Source of the DNA: Cunninghamia lanceolata
Taxonomy: Eukaryota; Streptophyta; Pinopsida; Cupressales; Cupressaceae
DNA length: 64,000 nt
Assembly: GCA_027924645.1 (NCBI GenBank)
Contig: BSBN01000233.1
Coordinates: 9,814,501-9,878,500 of the forward strand
Direction of reading: 5' to 3'
Numbering within the stretch: position 1 is the stretch's first letter; the number at the start of each line of letters is the position of its first letter. Shown here in pieces: positions 1 through 10,154 of the stretch. The notes under the pieces were generated by a model, which saw nothing but the letters and a program-made list of their open reading frames with translations, did not search any database and had not been told where the DNA came from. Both the position numbers and the translations under genes were made by a program.

Positions 1-170
1 AAGATAGGGTGGAGAAGCTTGCACCCAAGAGCTCCTATCTATACCCAAGATGATAGATTATATGTGAAATGCTCTCAAGTATGCAACTCATTAACTTACT
101 AGCTGAATGGATATTTTAGCATAATAACACTACTTAGAAATTGGATGATCAAATGGCTTGGAGGATGTTG

Positions 171-178
171 TATTTATA
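171..178 (-). promoter_or_regulatory. TATA box of LTR F
   Basis: The minus strand reads TATAAATA. A TATA box here would start transcription towards the left edge of the window, consistent with F being a minus-strand LTR. The call rests on the motif and its position only. Confidence 0.35.
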
Positions 179-282
179 GGCATTTTGGAGAGATTTTGAT
201 CCAATGGTTGAGATTGATTTGGGAGATCAATGGTGGAGGATGAAAGTTATGTGGAGGGCCTAGATTTCATCTTGTAAAATGG

Positions 283-287
283 AGGGC
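283..287. repeat. Target site duplication of element A (left)
   Basis: The bases agggc directly precede the left LTR of A and occur again directly after the right LTR at 23096-23100. The perfect 5-bp match confirms both outer borders. Confidence 0.9.
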
Positions 288-339
288 TGATGTATAGCCT
301 ACAACGGTGCACTGAAAATAGATTTAAATCTGTAACTAT

Positions 340-680
340 TACTGTGGTTGAACCTTTGAACCACTTGAAACCTCCAAGTTCATTGAACCCGTGAATCTGT
401 CAAACAAAATGAACTAAATGAACCGTTAAACCCCCAACTATCGGTTCAATGTACTTCCATTGTGCAGTCTTAACACTGTCGGTAGTTATCGGTTGAATTG
501 TTGAACTATTGAACCGTTGAACCAGTTCAATCATCGGTTCAACTATTGACAACCCTTATTACTATCGGCAATACATGTTCTTTGGCCAACTCCAAATTTC
601 TCCCGCCGATATCCACTTAGTCCTATGAACCAACGAACCTATTGAACCTTTGAACCTTCAATTGGTTCAACCAAATGTTT
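340..680. repeat. Cluster of TTGAACC / GGTTCAA short repeats in LTR A
   Basis: At least a dozen degenerate copies of ttgaacc and its reverse complement ggttcaa lie in this interval. The same cluster occurs in the partner LTR at about 21760-22080. On the element's sense strand the cluster lies downstream of the TATA box, so it would be transcribed and could form stems. Function is unknown. Confidence 0.6.
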
Positions 681-1136
681 TCAACCCAATACTCTCAACT
701 TTGAATATGCACTGTTTAACCTTCTATCGTCAGTCACCCAATGAATCTTCATACACTTTGACTGCTATAGCCAGTCGACACTTACATCCATAGAAAGTGA
801 ACGTCTGACACACTCTACAGGAAATACATATTCGCATACAGTTGTGATATACACAGAAAATATACCTCTAGTGAAATAACACCAAAATCTAACACGAAGG
901 ACGTCCTCTGCAGCCTGAGTCGTAGTCCTTATTCAATTGAGTCCTAGCACATAGAGATGCTAGGTTCTCTATTGTGAAAACTCCTCTAGAGATTGGATCC
1001 TCTGTTCCATTCCGCCAGAAAAACAAACAAAAAGAAAACAAAGTAGAAAACTATGTATAGAATCCATTCCACTGATTTTACAGAAATCCACCAGTGGAAT
1101 GGCCTCAATCAGGCATCTTCGACAATAGGAAACTAG

Positions 1137-1144
1137 ATTATATA
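1137..1144 (-). promoter_or_regulatory. TATA box of LTR A
   Basis: The minus strand reads TATATAAT. The same box is present in the other LTR at 22554-22561. It lies about 525 bp from the sense start of the LTR, a reasonable U3 length. Confidence 0.45.
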
Positions 1145-1612
1145 GAGAACACTTTGACATAGAAAATATACACAGAGCAATTTGATACACAGGAAATTTA
1201 CACAGAACACAGAACAAACTGACAGAATTTTCTATTCCTCAATCCAAATTCTTCATCCTCTGCTCTCTTCTTTCAAGAATATGTTTTTAACTCTCTCCCC
1301 ATTTAGTTCCAACCGGAACACAAGAAGTTGGAGTTGTTACAACTTCCAACCGGAATACTAAAAATCTAACTGATTATACGACACATGTTTGCATGCGACA
1401 TGACATGAACACATTAACAAGACACCTAAACATAACACACTTGATTTAAACATCCACATACCCCAATTACCCAAGATGTTCAAATTGGCTTATCAGGATG
1501 CCAAATTTGTAACAGTGGTTCACTTACTACAAACATAAAATCACAACACAAGTCCCATAGGACAACACAAACAAACATAGAAATGCATAAAATATGATAA
1601 CACATTAATACC

Positions 1613-2092
1613 TTAGTCTTCTCCCTCAGATGTATATTTGGCTTGTTGAAGAGGTGCTCCTGCACCATACTCCCCGGGAGAAGAAATCTCAAGCCCACTT
1701 GAGATGAGAGTTTGAAGGTCTGTACCATGATTTGTGATCTGATCTTCAGTCATCCAAACTACCTCTAAGTCAAGTTTCCTTTGCCAAGCTACCAAGTACT
1801 CCATGTACTCTTTGTTCTTTGTCTTCTTTGTCACTATTGAGTCTATTATCTTCTTCAATTTTGGTGGATCATGCTTAGGAATATCATCATCTACTGTATC
1901 CTGCAATGGTTCATGTTCTATATCTGCATTATGTTTTTGTGGAGTTAAATCACATACATTGAAAATGGGTGATAATCCAAGATCAGGAGGGAGTTGGATC
2001 TCATAAGCATTCTGTCCACACTTTTTCAAAATCTGACATGGTCCAATCTTCCTCTACATTAGTTTGGTATGTTTTCCTTTTGGGATTCTCTC
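1613..2092 (-). pseudogene. Element A: end of integrase and C-terminal chromodomain
   Basis: This is the last part of the A polyprotein. It continues in the integrase frame through two TAG codons (2093-2095 and 2054-2056). Residues resembling a chromodomain are visible (IIDSIVTKKTKN, then YMEYLVAW, then VVWMTEDQI). That fold, at the end of integrase, steers chromoviruses to heterochromatin. The spacing of the conserved aromatic residues fits a plant group II chromodomain. Translation would end at 1613-1615, inside the 3' LTR. The assignment is by pattern recognition; a profile search would settle the subgroup. Confidence 0.75.
1668..1680 (-). other. Element A polypurine tract
   Basis: The sense strand reads CTCCCGGGGAGTA directly before the TGGTGCAG start of the 3' LTR. 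This is where plus-strand DNA synthesis would be primed. It is short but correctly placed. Confidence 0.55.
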
Positions 2093-3163
2093 CTACTTCA
2101 GATTAACCCACACCAAATCTCCAACATCAAATTGTACATCTCTCTTCTTATTATCAACATAGGCTTTGTACTTCAATGTAGTTTGTTGGAGTTGGGTCTT
2201 GACTTGATCATGCACCTCTTTGATGGTTGATGCAAAAGCTTCTCCATCTGCACTAATAGAATCTCCTATAGGTAAATCTCTCAATTCCAAAATACCTCTT
2301 GGATGAATTCCATATACTACCTGGAAAGGTGACTTCCCTGTACTCCTATTGGTGGTGTCATTATAGGAGAATTTTGATTGAGGTAGGATATTATCCCACT
2401 TCTCTCCATGCTACCTTGTCAAACATCTTAACAAATTTCCCAATGAACGGTTAACAACTTCAGTCTGCCCATCCATTTGAGGATGGTAGGATAATGAGAA
2501 GGATAAATTTGTTCCAAGCTTCTTCCAAAGAGTCCTCCAAAAGTGGCCAATAAATTTCACATCTCTATCTGACACTATGCTCAATGGTAATCCATGTATC
2601 CTCACTATCTCTTTGAAAAATAGATCAGCAACATATGAAGCATCACAAGTGGTTTTGCATGGTAGGAAATGTGCCATTTTACTAAATCTGTCTACTACAA
2701 CAAAAACACTATCATATCCCTTCCTTGTCCTAGGCAAACCCAATACAAAGTCCATGCTTATGCTCTCCCATGGCCTAGAAGGAATGGGTAGTGGCTGATA
2801 CAACCCTACATTAGTGGATCTCCCTTTTGCTTTCTGACATATCACACATGCCTCCACAAATCTCCTCACATCTGACTGCAACTTGGGCCAATAGTAATGC
2901 CTCTTCACAAGGTCAAGAGTCTTATCTAGACCAAAATGTCCTGCCATGGCCCCACAATGCTTCTCCCTAATAATATTTAGTCTCATAGAACACTGTGGAA
3001 TGCACAATTGTCCACCCTTAAAAAGTAATCCATCTTGGATCAAAAATTCAGAGAACTCAACATGATATTTTTCACCAAAGGAAATACATACCTTGTATAT
3101 CTCCCCAAAATCTTCATCAGCATCATACATAGCCTTCAAAGAGTCAATGCCAACACTCTCCAA
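2093..3163 (-). pseudogene. Element A integrase (decayed)
   Basis: This is a retroviral-type integrase that would insert the DNA copy into the genome. The N-terminal HHCC zinc-binding region is visible (a His-rich stretch around REKHCGAMAGHFGLDKT, then CVICQKAK). The DDE core shows D in SMDFVLGLP, D in IVSDRDVKF and E in QTEVVNRS, so the catalytic triad is intact. The frame is broken by TAG codons at 2411-2413 and 2093-2095. It follows RNase H directly, separated only by a TAG at 3164-3166. The family assignment to gypsy is firm; the exact chromovirus clade is not. Confidence 0.88.
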
Positions 3164-3640
3164 CTAGATTTGATTGATGGTTAGAGCCCTCCTGCTCAAA
3201 GCATCTACTACCTTGTTCTTGACCCCTTTCTTGTGCTTGAGTGTGAAGGTGAAAGCTTGTAAAGTCTCCACCCACTTCATATGCCTATGGTTCAACTTCT
3301 CTTCACTATTTATGAAACTAAGGGCCTGATTATCTATGAACACTATGAATTCTTTTGGAATCAAGTAATGCCTCCACTTTTTGAGTGACTGTACTAGAGC
3401 ATACATCTCCAAATCATATGATGAGTATCTCTTATTTGCATCATTTAGTTTCTCACTGAAAAATGCAATAGGCCTACCTTCTTGACTGAGTACTGCCCCA
3501 ATTGCCATGTGGCTTGCATCACATTCTACCTGAAAAATCTTGTTGAAGTTAGGAAGTGCAACGACTAGCTGCTCTGCCACCTTCTTCTTCAATGTTTCAA
3601 ATGAATCATCTACCTCCTTTGTCCAAGTGAATATGCACTT
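3164..3640 (-). pseudogene. Element A RNase H (decayed)
   Basis: RNase H degrades the RNA strand during reverse transcription. The segment shows the first catalytic Asp in VECDASH, the Glu in YDLEMYAL and an Asp in FIDNQAL, in the order typical of gypsy elements. It continues in the RT frame through a TAG at 3641-3643 and runs into integrase through a TAG at 3164-3166. Both stops fit a C-to-T change in a CAG codon. Confidence 0.85.
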
Positions 3641-4813
3641 CTATCCTCCTTTTATGGTGTCAAGCATGGGTGCACAAACATGACTAAATCCCTTTATAAA
3701 CTCCCTATAGAAGGTTGCTAACCCATGGAAACTTCTAACATCATTCATAGTTCTAGGTGTTGGCCAAGACAATATGGCACTTACCTTCTCTTGATCCATT
3801 TTTAGTTTGTTATGTGAGATGACAAAACCCAAGTAGATGAGTTCTTCCTACATGAACAAACACTTCTCCAAGTTGATCATTAGCTACTCTTCATGTAACC
3901 TTTTGAGGACCAAGTCTATATGTTTGAGGTGCTCTTCCCTTGTATTACTGAAAATCAAGATGTCATCTAGATATACTATGACAAATTTTCCTATGAATTC
4001 CCTCAAGACCTCATTCATCAACCTCATAAAAGTACTAGGGGCATTGGATAAACCAAAAGGCATGACTTTCCACTCATATAACCCCTCATTGGTCTTGAAT
4101 GCAGTTTTCCATTCATCTCCTGGCCTAATCCTAATCTGATGATAGCCACTCTTTAAATCTATTTTTGTGAAATATTTAGCATCCCCCAAGCAATCAAGAA
4201 AATCTTCTATCCTAGGGATTGGGAACCTATACCTAATTGTTATTTTATTAATAGCCCTTGAGTCAGTACAAAGTCTCCAAGTGCCTTCCTTCTTCGATGC
4301 TAGTATAGCTGGTACTGCACATGGGCTTAAACTCTTGCCAATTAGGCATGTCTCCAACAACTCCTCAATCTCTCTTGCTACCTCTATATTCTGTTCTGGG
4401 GTAAGCTTGTATGCTGCTTTGTTTGGAAGTGTAGGTCCTGGGATCAGATCTATGCAATGGCTGATGTCCCTTATAGGTGGTAGGGACCTTGGCATTTCAT
4501 CTGAGATGACGCCTTTGTACTTGTCCAATAGCTCTTGGATAGTAGGATCTATGAACCTTTGCCTTTTCTCTCCCTTAACTTCTTGTTGCTACTCCTTATT
4601 CACCTTTAGGCATGGAATTAGAGCATATGCAACTGCACCTTCTTCTACTATCTCTTTCATGAATTGTTTGCCTTCTACTATCATCACCTTAACTTCTTTC
4701 CCCTTTGATTCCTCGTCATACTCCATCAATGGTAGTAACTCTATCACCTTAACATCCCTAGTGATTGAATATGTGTTTCTAAATCCATCACGGTGTTCTT
4801 TCAAATCATATTG
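3641..4813 (-). pseudogene. Element A reverse transcriptase (decayed)
   Basis: This is the RT domain. The polymerase active site YLDDILIFS and the upstream [20 protein letters not shown] and [12 protein letters not shown] motifs are all present. The thumb and connection follow at 3641-3883. Stops interrupt a single frame at 4589-4591 (TAG), 3884-3886 (TAG) and 3848-3850 (TAG). At 4814-4816 a TGA follows FGKP, where a Trp codon (TGG) is the simplest ancestor. No frameshift is needed anywhere from 5433 to 1613. Confidence 0.9.
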
Positions 4814-5433
4814 TCATGGTTTTCCAAATAGGAGATGGCAAGCATCCATCTTAGTAATGTCAAACAATAATCTATCCTTGTATGTTCCAATTTGAAATTC
4901 TACCCAAGCCTGCTCTTCCACAACTATTTGCTGACCTTGAGTAAGCCATGAGACTTTGTATGGGCATGGATGTGGCAATCTTCTAAGCTTAAGCTTTTCT
5001 ACCATTTCAATGGACACAAAATTTTTAGTAGATCCTGAGTCAATCAGAACTTTACATACCTTTCCTCCTACTTTGCAAGTAGTTCTGAAGAGAGACTTCC
5101 TTTGTGGGGGTTCTTTGTCAGGCACCTTCATGGTGGTCATTGCTCTCCTCATCATCAAAGCTTCTCCTCTCTCAGGATATCCATAACTGTCAGGAGCATT
5201 CATACTTTGAAAAGTGTTTGAACTTGTTACACTTTGACAATTAGACTCTTGAATCATATTTGTCCTCCTTTCTCCCATTATACTTTTTGCCTTATCTGGA
5301 CATCTGCTGGCTATGTGGCCTTCTTGATTGCAATTGTAACATCTGAGAGGTCCTCTACCCTGAGATCTCCCTCTAAATGATGGTCTTCTGCCCCTAAAAT
5401 TTCCTCTTTGATTATAACTTCCTCCTTGAGTTT
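4814..5433 (-). pseudogene. Element A zinc knuckle and aspartic protease
   Basis: The segment starts in frame at the B insertion point. It contains a CCHC zinc knuckle near 5283-5330 (CYNCNQEGHIASRC), which binds genomic RNA. The aspartic protease follows, with its active-site DSGSTKNFVS. The protease would cut the gag-pol polyprotein. No stop occurs between 5433 and 4817. The preceding gag half now lies about 15 kb away, at 20728-21654. Confidence 0.9.
5429..5433. repeat. Target site duplication of element B (left)
   Basis: The bases agttt precede the left LTR of B and recur at 20723-20727 just after the right LTR. The perfect match fixes the ends of B and shows it inserted into the gag-pol frame of A. 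Confidence 0.92.
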
Positions 5434-7073
5434 TGTTGATGATCGTTTTGATGCAATCATAACAATAAGTTAAAATTCACATGAAATGAACTGAAACTAT
5501 ACTTGAAAGATAAGAAGGAATCATTTGAGATTCAACTAATCCCAAGTCTACAATGGTTCGGTTGGTCAAGTTCAGTTGGTCAATGTGAAGCTGTAATGTT
5601 CAAGGGGCCTTACGTAGTTTAGGTTTGTTTGGTGGTTTACTGGACTAAGAATATGCAAAAAGGTCATAGATTTCAACAGGTATTCTGTTCATTTGCATAA
5701 AAGTGATACTGTGCTGCAAGTTTCAGAGGGTTTTCTTGAATTTTTTGCAGCTTTCTTCTTTATCTATTTATGAAAACTGTCTACTTATGGCTCTGTTATA
5801 CATGCTTCTTCAAATTTGAGACAATTTCCTTTAGATTTCTACGTTTTCAGCTAAATACTTCAGATGGGTTGGGAAAAGTTAGAAAGATCTAATCTACACC
5901 TCATTTAATCTACCAAAGGATCTAATTGTTTCTGTTATGCACTATGTAAATACCACAGTAATTTGATCAAATCCACAGTAAAAACCCTAAATGTAAGTTC
6001 TGAGCATTTTCACAAACATACATTTAAAATTGCAAGCTCTCAAAGAAGATATTTCAAAACACAAAGAAGAGCAGGAGAACACTCAGAAGATAGATGCAGA
6101 ACTCCAGATTCTATTGTATTAGAAATGAATAGTCATACATGATTTACAATGTAGGAATGACTCTTAGTTTCATTGATCATACTACAGAGAACTTACTAGC
6201 TTTACAGATACAGTAAGGCAGCCAGACATTCCACGCACACCTTACTGCAGACAAACAGGCGACCTCCTTCTTCTACACTAAACTATGCTAACTTGCTGTA
6301 TGCTTCTAAAAGAAAAATTCTATTGTAGCCACTGTTGTTTTCCTAAAATCCCTGTTGTAAAGTATTACAGTGTAGAGAGGCACAATATAAAGACACTCTG
6401 ATTGTCCTCACTACAGCAAAAACCTAACTGAACCCCTGGTTCAAACCCTTGGTTACAGCAATAAATACAGGTGAACCAGCTCTCAAAAATATCTCTGAGC
6501 AGTGTCAAATCTGGGCGAAATATTGCCCCTTCTGAGAAGTTCCGGCAGCTGGGTAATAACTTCTATTTGTCTGTTGCAATAATACCTTCAACTGCAACCT
6601 TGTTCTTTACTTGAATGGCCTTGACTTTTTGCACTTCATCCTTATCTTCTTGCTTTTGAGATCAGATTTCCTTCCTCCATGAGGTCACTGTGTTGACTTT
6701 CCAGCTGCTTCCTCAACTGCAAGCCTGCAAGACAAGACAAGCAATAAGTATTTCATTTATCACATAAACAACATGAAATTAAAATAACCGTTTAAATCCA
6801 GGTGACTGCGCAAGATTGTGGAAATCGGATCCAGAATACTCTCAAAACATGTCCAAAATGCGTTCAGACTGCTCAAAATTCATCTGGTCAACTATCGCTG
6901 ACCGGGAAAATGCCACAGGCGCCAAAAAAAACACTTTAAAATTCCACCGCTTCATTTCCTGCCCATCGGCATGACTATCGCTATCGGCGTGTCAAAAAAA
7001 ACATGTTGGCCGACATTCACTTCATCATCATGATATTCTGGAAATATGATGCTCTCCCTCCTGAAGGTCCAGA

Positions 7074-8020
7074 TGACGTCATCATGATATTTCGCTTCTG
7101 CATATTGGAGAAAAGAACAACATCATCATCATCATCATGTTGAAGAAGAATAGGAGGATATGAATATGATCATGCTGCCGAGGAAAGGAAAATGATGGTG
7201 ACGTCATCATGATATTCGGGCTTCATTGAAATGCTAAGGATGACGTCATCATCATTTTCAGTTAAGATCAGGGGATAATTGTGATATCGGGTCACCTAAG
7301 GAGCATGATCAGGATGATGAATGTAATATGACCCCTTTTGCGGCCAAGGTAACCCTCTCGAAAGATCAGGATGATGAAGATCATCAGGATATTTGCTTTT
7401 GTCGAACTTAGAATAAGACGTCATCATGATATTCGGGAACCGGATCGTGCTTTGGAAAATATCCTGCCGAAGGGAAAATGTGATGATGAGGATCATCATC
7501 ATCAGGATATTTGCTTCTTCGTTTATCAGATCGGGATGACGTCATCATGATATTCGGAGCCTTCGTTAAACTTAGAACATGACGTCATCATGATATTCGG
7601 GAACTGGATCGTGCTTTGGAAAATATCCTGCCGAAGGGAAAATGTGATGATGAGGATCATCATCATCAGGATATTTGCTTCTTCGTTTATCAGATCAGGA
7701 TGACGTCATCATGATATTTGGAGCCTTCGTTAAACTTAGAACATGACGTCATCATGATATTCGGAGCCTTCATTAAACTTAGAACATGACGTCATCATGA
7801 TATTTCGCTAACCGGATCATGTTTTAGAAAATATCATGCCGAAGGGAAAATGTGATGATGAGGATCATCATCATCATCAGGATATTTTCAAAAGGTCTTA
7901 CTTCATTGGCAGGAGGACTTTACGAAATGTCAGGTGGACAAACAAGATCATGATGATCTTGACAACAGGACAGGATAAAAATATGATGATCCTCCTCATC
8001 GAATTATCATGATGACGTCA
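7074..8020. promoter_or_regulatory. Array of nine TGACGTCA (CRE/bZIP-type) boxes in LTR B
   Basis: Perfect 8-bp palindromes TGACGTCA start at 7074, 7199, 7241, 7537, 7580, 7701, 7744, 7787 and 8013, with one variant (AGACGTCA) at 7416. Most sit in the longer word TGACGTCATCATGATATT. Steps of exactly 43 bp separate 7537/7580, 7701/7744 and 7744/7787. Larger units of 164 and 208 bp, marked by gggaaaatgtgatgatgagg, repeat here. TGACGTCA is the known core bound by plant bZIP/TGA factors, so this is probably an enhancer array. Binding itself is inferred. Confidence 0.75.
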
Positions 8021-9127
8021 TCATCATATTTCGTTTTCGGAGCATGAAGATGAGTTGAGGTCATCATGATATTTGCGCTAGGGTGATATTGTAAAATATG
8101 ATCATGCTGTTGAGGAATGCAATATCGACTTCTTCTTCAAAAGATAGGGTGATCATCATGATCATGCAAAAGGAAATCAGGAGGATATGAATATGATGAT
8201 CCTCTTCATCGAATTATCATGATGATGTCTCCATCACTTAGCGAATTTCAGCGAATGACCCTCGTGAAAGATCAGGATGACGATCATGATTATGCAAAAG
8301 GAAATCAGGAGGATATGAAGTCGTCATCATCATCTTTAGCGAAGTTTAGCAAATATCATGATGATGAGCCTCCGATAGGATTTTAACATGTGCATGCAAA
8401 TATGCCGAAGGTGGATTTTCTAAGTCAGGGTGATCTTATAATATCATCATGATATTATAAGATTTAGGCGATGCAAAAAAATATCATGATGATGCTCGCG
8501 ATACAAAGACCGCTCGACGGGGAAACTTACCGTGACTTAAAGTTGATGTCATCATGATATTTGAACCTCAGGATATTATCGGGGGGGGGTTCAAATATGA
8601 TGATGATGTCCTTGATACAGCAAAACCGAGTTTATAAAATATGACCCTCCTAAAAAATCATGATGCTCACGATGCGCATAAGGCCTTTTGACGGGTAAAG
8701 GGTACTATCACCTAAGATTGACGTCCGGATATTGCGACTGCATGATTTTTATCGGGTGATAGACCAAGATCATGATGACCTTGACAACATGACTTAGGAT
8801 ATAAAAATATGATGATCCTCCTGCGAATATCAGGTTTGACCAAAACTTTGACCATGCATAACTTTCACATATGGACGAATTTTCAAGTGAAGTAAAAGGC
8901 AAACCTGCATGGAATTTCAAGCTCTTTCTAAATATGTGGTCACAGAAACAAAATATGAATTTTGACAAACTGACCTCATGATGATGACCTACCTCATCCA
9001 ATATCATGATGATGATGCACCTGACCTTCATTTTTACCAAACCGCCAGAAAGCAGACAAACACAAGCAGAAGCAAAAGGCAAAACATCAGCAGGGGTCCC
9101 CATTTTGCTAAGGAGCATAATGGGGCG

Positions 9128-9146
9128 TGTTGTGAACATCACAACA
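9128..9146. other. 19-bp palindrome at the LTR B terminus
   Basis: TGTTGTGA, three bases, then TCACAACA form a perfect 8-bp inverted repeat that ends exactly at the LTR border. The same bases occur at 20704-20722 in the other LTR. Element C has an equivalent palindrome with a swapped base pair at 61720-61739. Confidence 0.85.
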
Positions 9147-10154
9147 ACTAGCAACCAAAACAAAACAATTAAATTCAGAGTGTTCAAGGAAACTAGATGA
9201 AATGAACTCATAACTTCCAACTATCTTTTCTTGCAAATTACTATTCAGCTTGAGACTCAAAGTATTCAATAAAGATGCATGAACTTCAATTTTCAGTTTA
9301 GTTGTGTGCATGTGATTAATTATCCTCATCTTGAAGATCGGTTGAACAAACCAGTGACTGACATTAGCCTACATAGGTGAGGATATTCCCTCATAGCCGA
9401 CCGGATAGAGCCTTGCTGCCAGCGAGCGTCTATAGCCATGGCAAGGTTATCGTTACAATTCTCCTAAGTAGAGCCCCACTGCCAGCGAGCGTCCATAGCC
9501 CCGGTAGAGTTACTTAGATGGCTTAATCTGGATTTTCAGTATAATCCGCTTTATTCATTTATTTATTTTTTGTTTTCTAATTTTGAAAGATTTCATAAGA
9601 TATAGCAATTTGTAACTTCATGATGCAAGGAGTGGACACTTGCTGAAATTAAGCTGAGAATTGTAATGGTAGCAAGGGTGACCTCTGATTTTTCACCTAA
9701 TATCTACACTGGTAAGTTCAACAAACCTAAGGATTTTAGGTGTGTCATTGTGAGAAACCTGCTTCGAATTCTCAATCACATTTATTGAATACAAAACTTC
9801 AGAAGATGAACAACTCTTTACATTCATGACAGTGACAGGTTATGTGTAAATTGCAAATGGTTAACCTGAATATCCTAAATTATATACTGTTTTGAATGGT
9901 TGCTAGTTTTGCTCCTTAATACTCTACAGTAAAATAAAGATCCCTGCTGAGGAGACAGCAAACAAACCAAACAAACAGGCTGTACAAACAACACAACAAA
10001 AGAAAAAACTGTACAAACAGAAAGAAACAAAAAGCAGAAACCAACAGAAGACAAGCTATACAAACAGTGAACCCAAAAGAAAACAGCAAAAGAAGAACTG
10101 TACATTATCTACAGCACTTTACACTAAGAAAAAGGGACTGCCTCCCCTTTTACC
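9147..10154 (-). other. Element B 3' untranslated region
   Basis: No reading frame of note lies between the end of pol and the 3' LTR. It contains the twin hairpins at 9411-9517, an A/C-rich stretch at 9930-10110 and no classical polypurine tract beside the LTR. The sense strand reads GGTTGCTAGT just before the LTR, where a PPT would be expected. The corresponding region of element C reads GGTGGCAAGT. Confidence 0.7.
9411..9517 (-). ncRNA. Twin hairpin module in the 3' UTR of element B (candidate RNA structure)
   Basis: Two related units lie in tandem, each containing ctgccagcgagcgt and catagcc. Unit one is closed by CCTTGC (9411-9416) with GCAAGG (9441-9446). Unit two is closed by CTAAGTA (9464-9470) with TACTTAG (9511-9517). 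Element C keeps both units at about the same distance from its LTR (61999-62105). The conservation between diverged elements argues for an RNA function in the element's life cycle. Which function is not known. Confidence 0.5.

Larger units (their letters stand above)
1..287 (-). repeat. LTR fragment F, distal part (split by element A)
   Basis: This AT-rich non-coding stretch ends at the agggc target site of element A, and the same DNA resumes at 23101. On the minus strand it holds a TATA-like box at 171-178. The joined unit (23852 down to 23101, then 287 down to 1) begins TGTAGACACC on the minus strand, as an LTR would. The other LTR of F is not identified, so the family is unknown. No coding region is visible. 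Confidence 0.4.
288..1667 (-). repeat. Element A 3' LTR (1380 bp)
   Basis: This copy matches 21704-23095 over its whole length. It runs from TG at 288 to CA at 1667 on the plus strand, with a 12-bp length difference from its partner near 1530. It carries a TATA-like box on the minus strand at 1137-1144 and a field of TTGAACC/GGTTCAA repeats at about 340-680. The stop codon of the polyprotein (1613-1615) falls inside this LTR. The two LTRs differ at many more sites than the LTRs of B do, so A is the older insertion. Confidence 0.92.
5434..9146 (-). repeat. Element B 3' LTR (3713 bp)
   Basis: This LTR runs from TGTTGATGATCG at 5434 to the palindrome ending at 9146, with 5-bp inverted ends TGTTG/CAACA. 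On the sense strand it starts at 9146. The interval 9128-7000 is rich in TCATCATGATAT words and holds nine perfect TGACGTCA sites. A run of nine G lies at 8581-8589. The interval 6800-5434 is the transcript-end half. Near 6725-6740 the sense strand has a strong splice-acceptor-like TTGTCTTGTCTTGCAG. Confidence 0.93.

Noticed and set aside
7021..8640. TCA/TGA-rich repeated words resembling a CRISPR array or simple satellite
   Set aside because: The words are imperfect, spacers are not of constant length and the block is inside a proven LTR. It is a promoter-type repeat field, not CRISPR.
8708..9220. 170-codon minus frame in LTR B
   Set aside because: It spans the LTR terminus and the neighbouring UTR, and the partner LTR (20281-20778) gives a different protein end. 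It looks like a chance frame with no motif.
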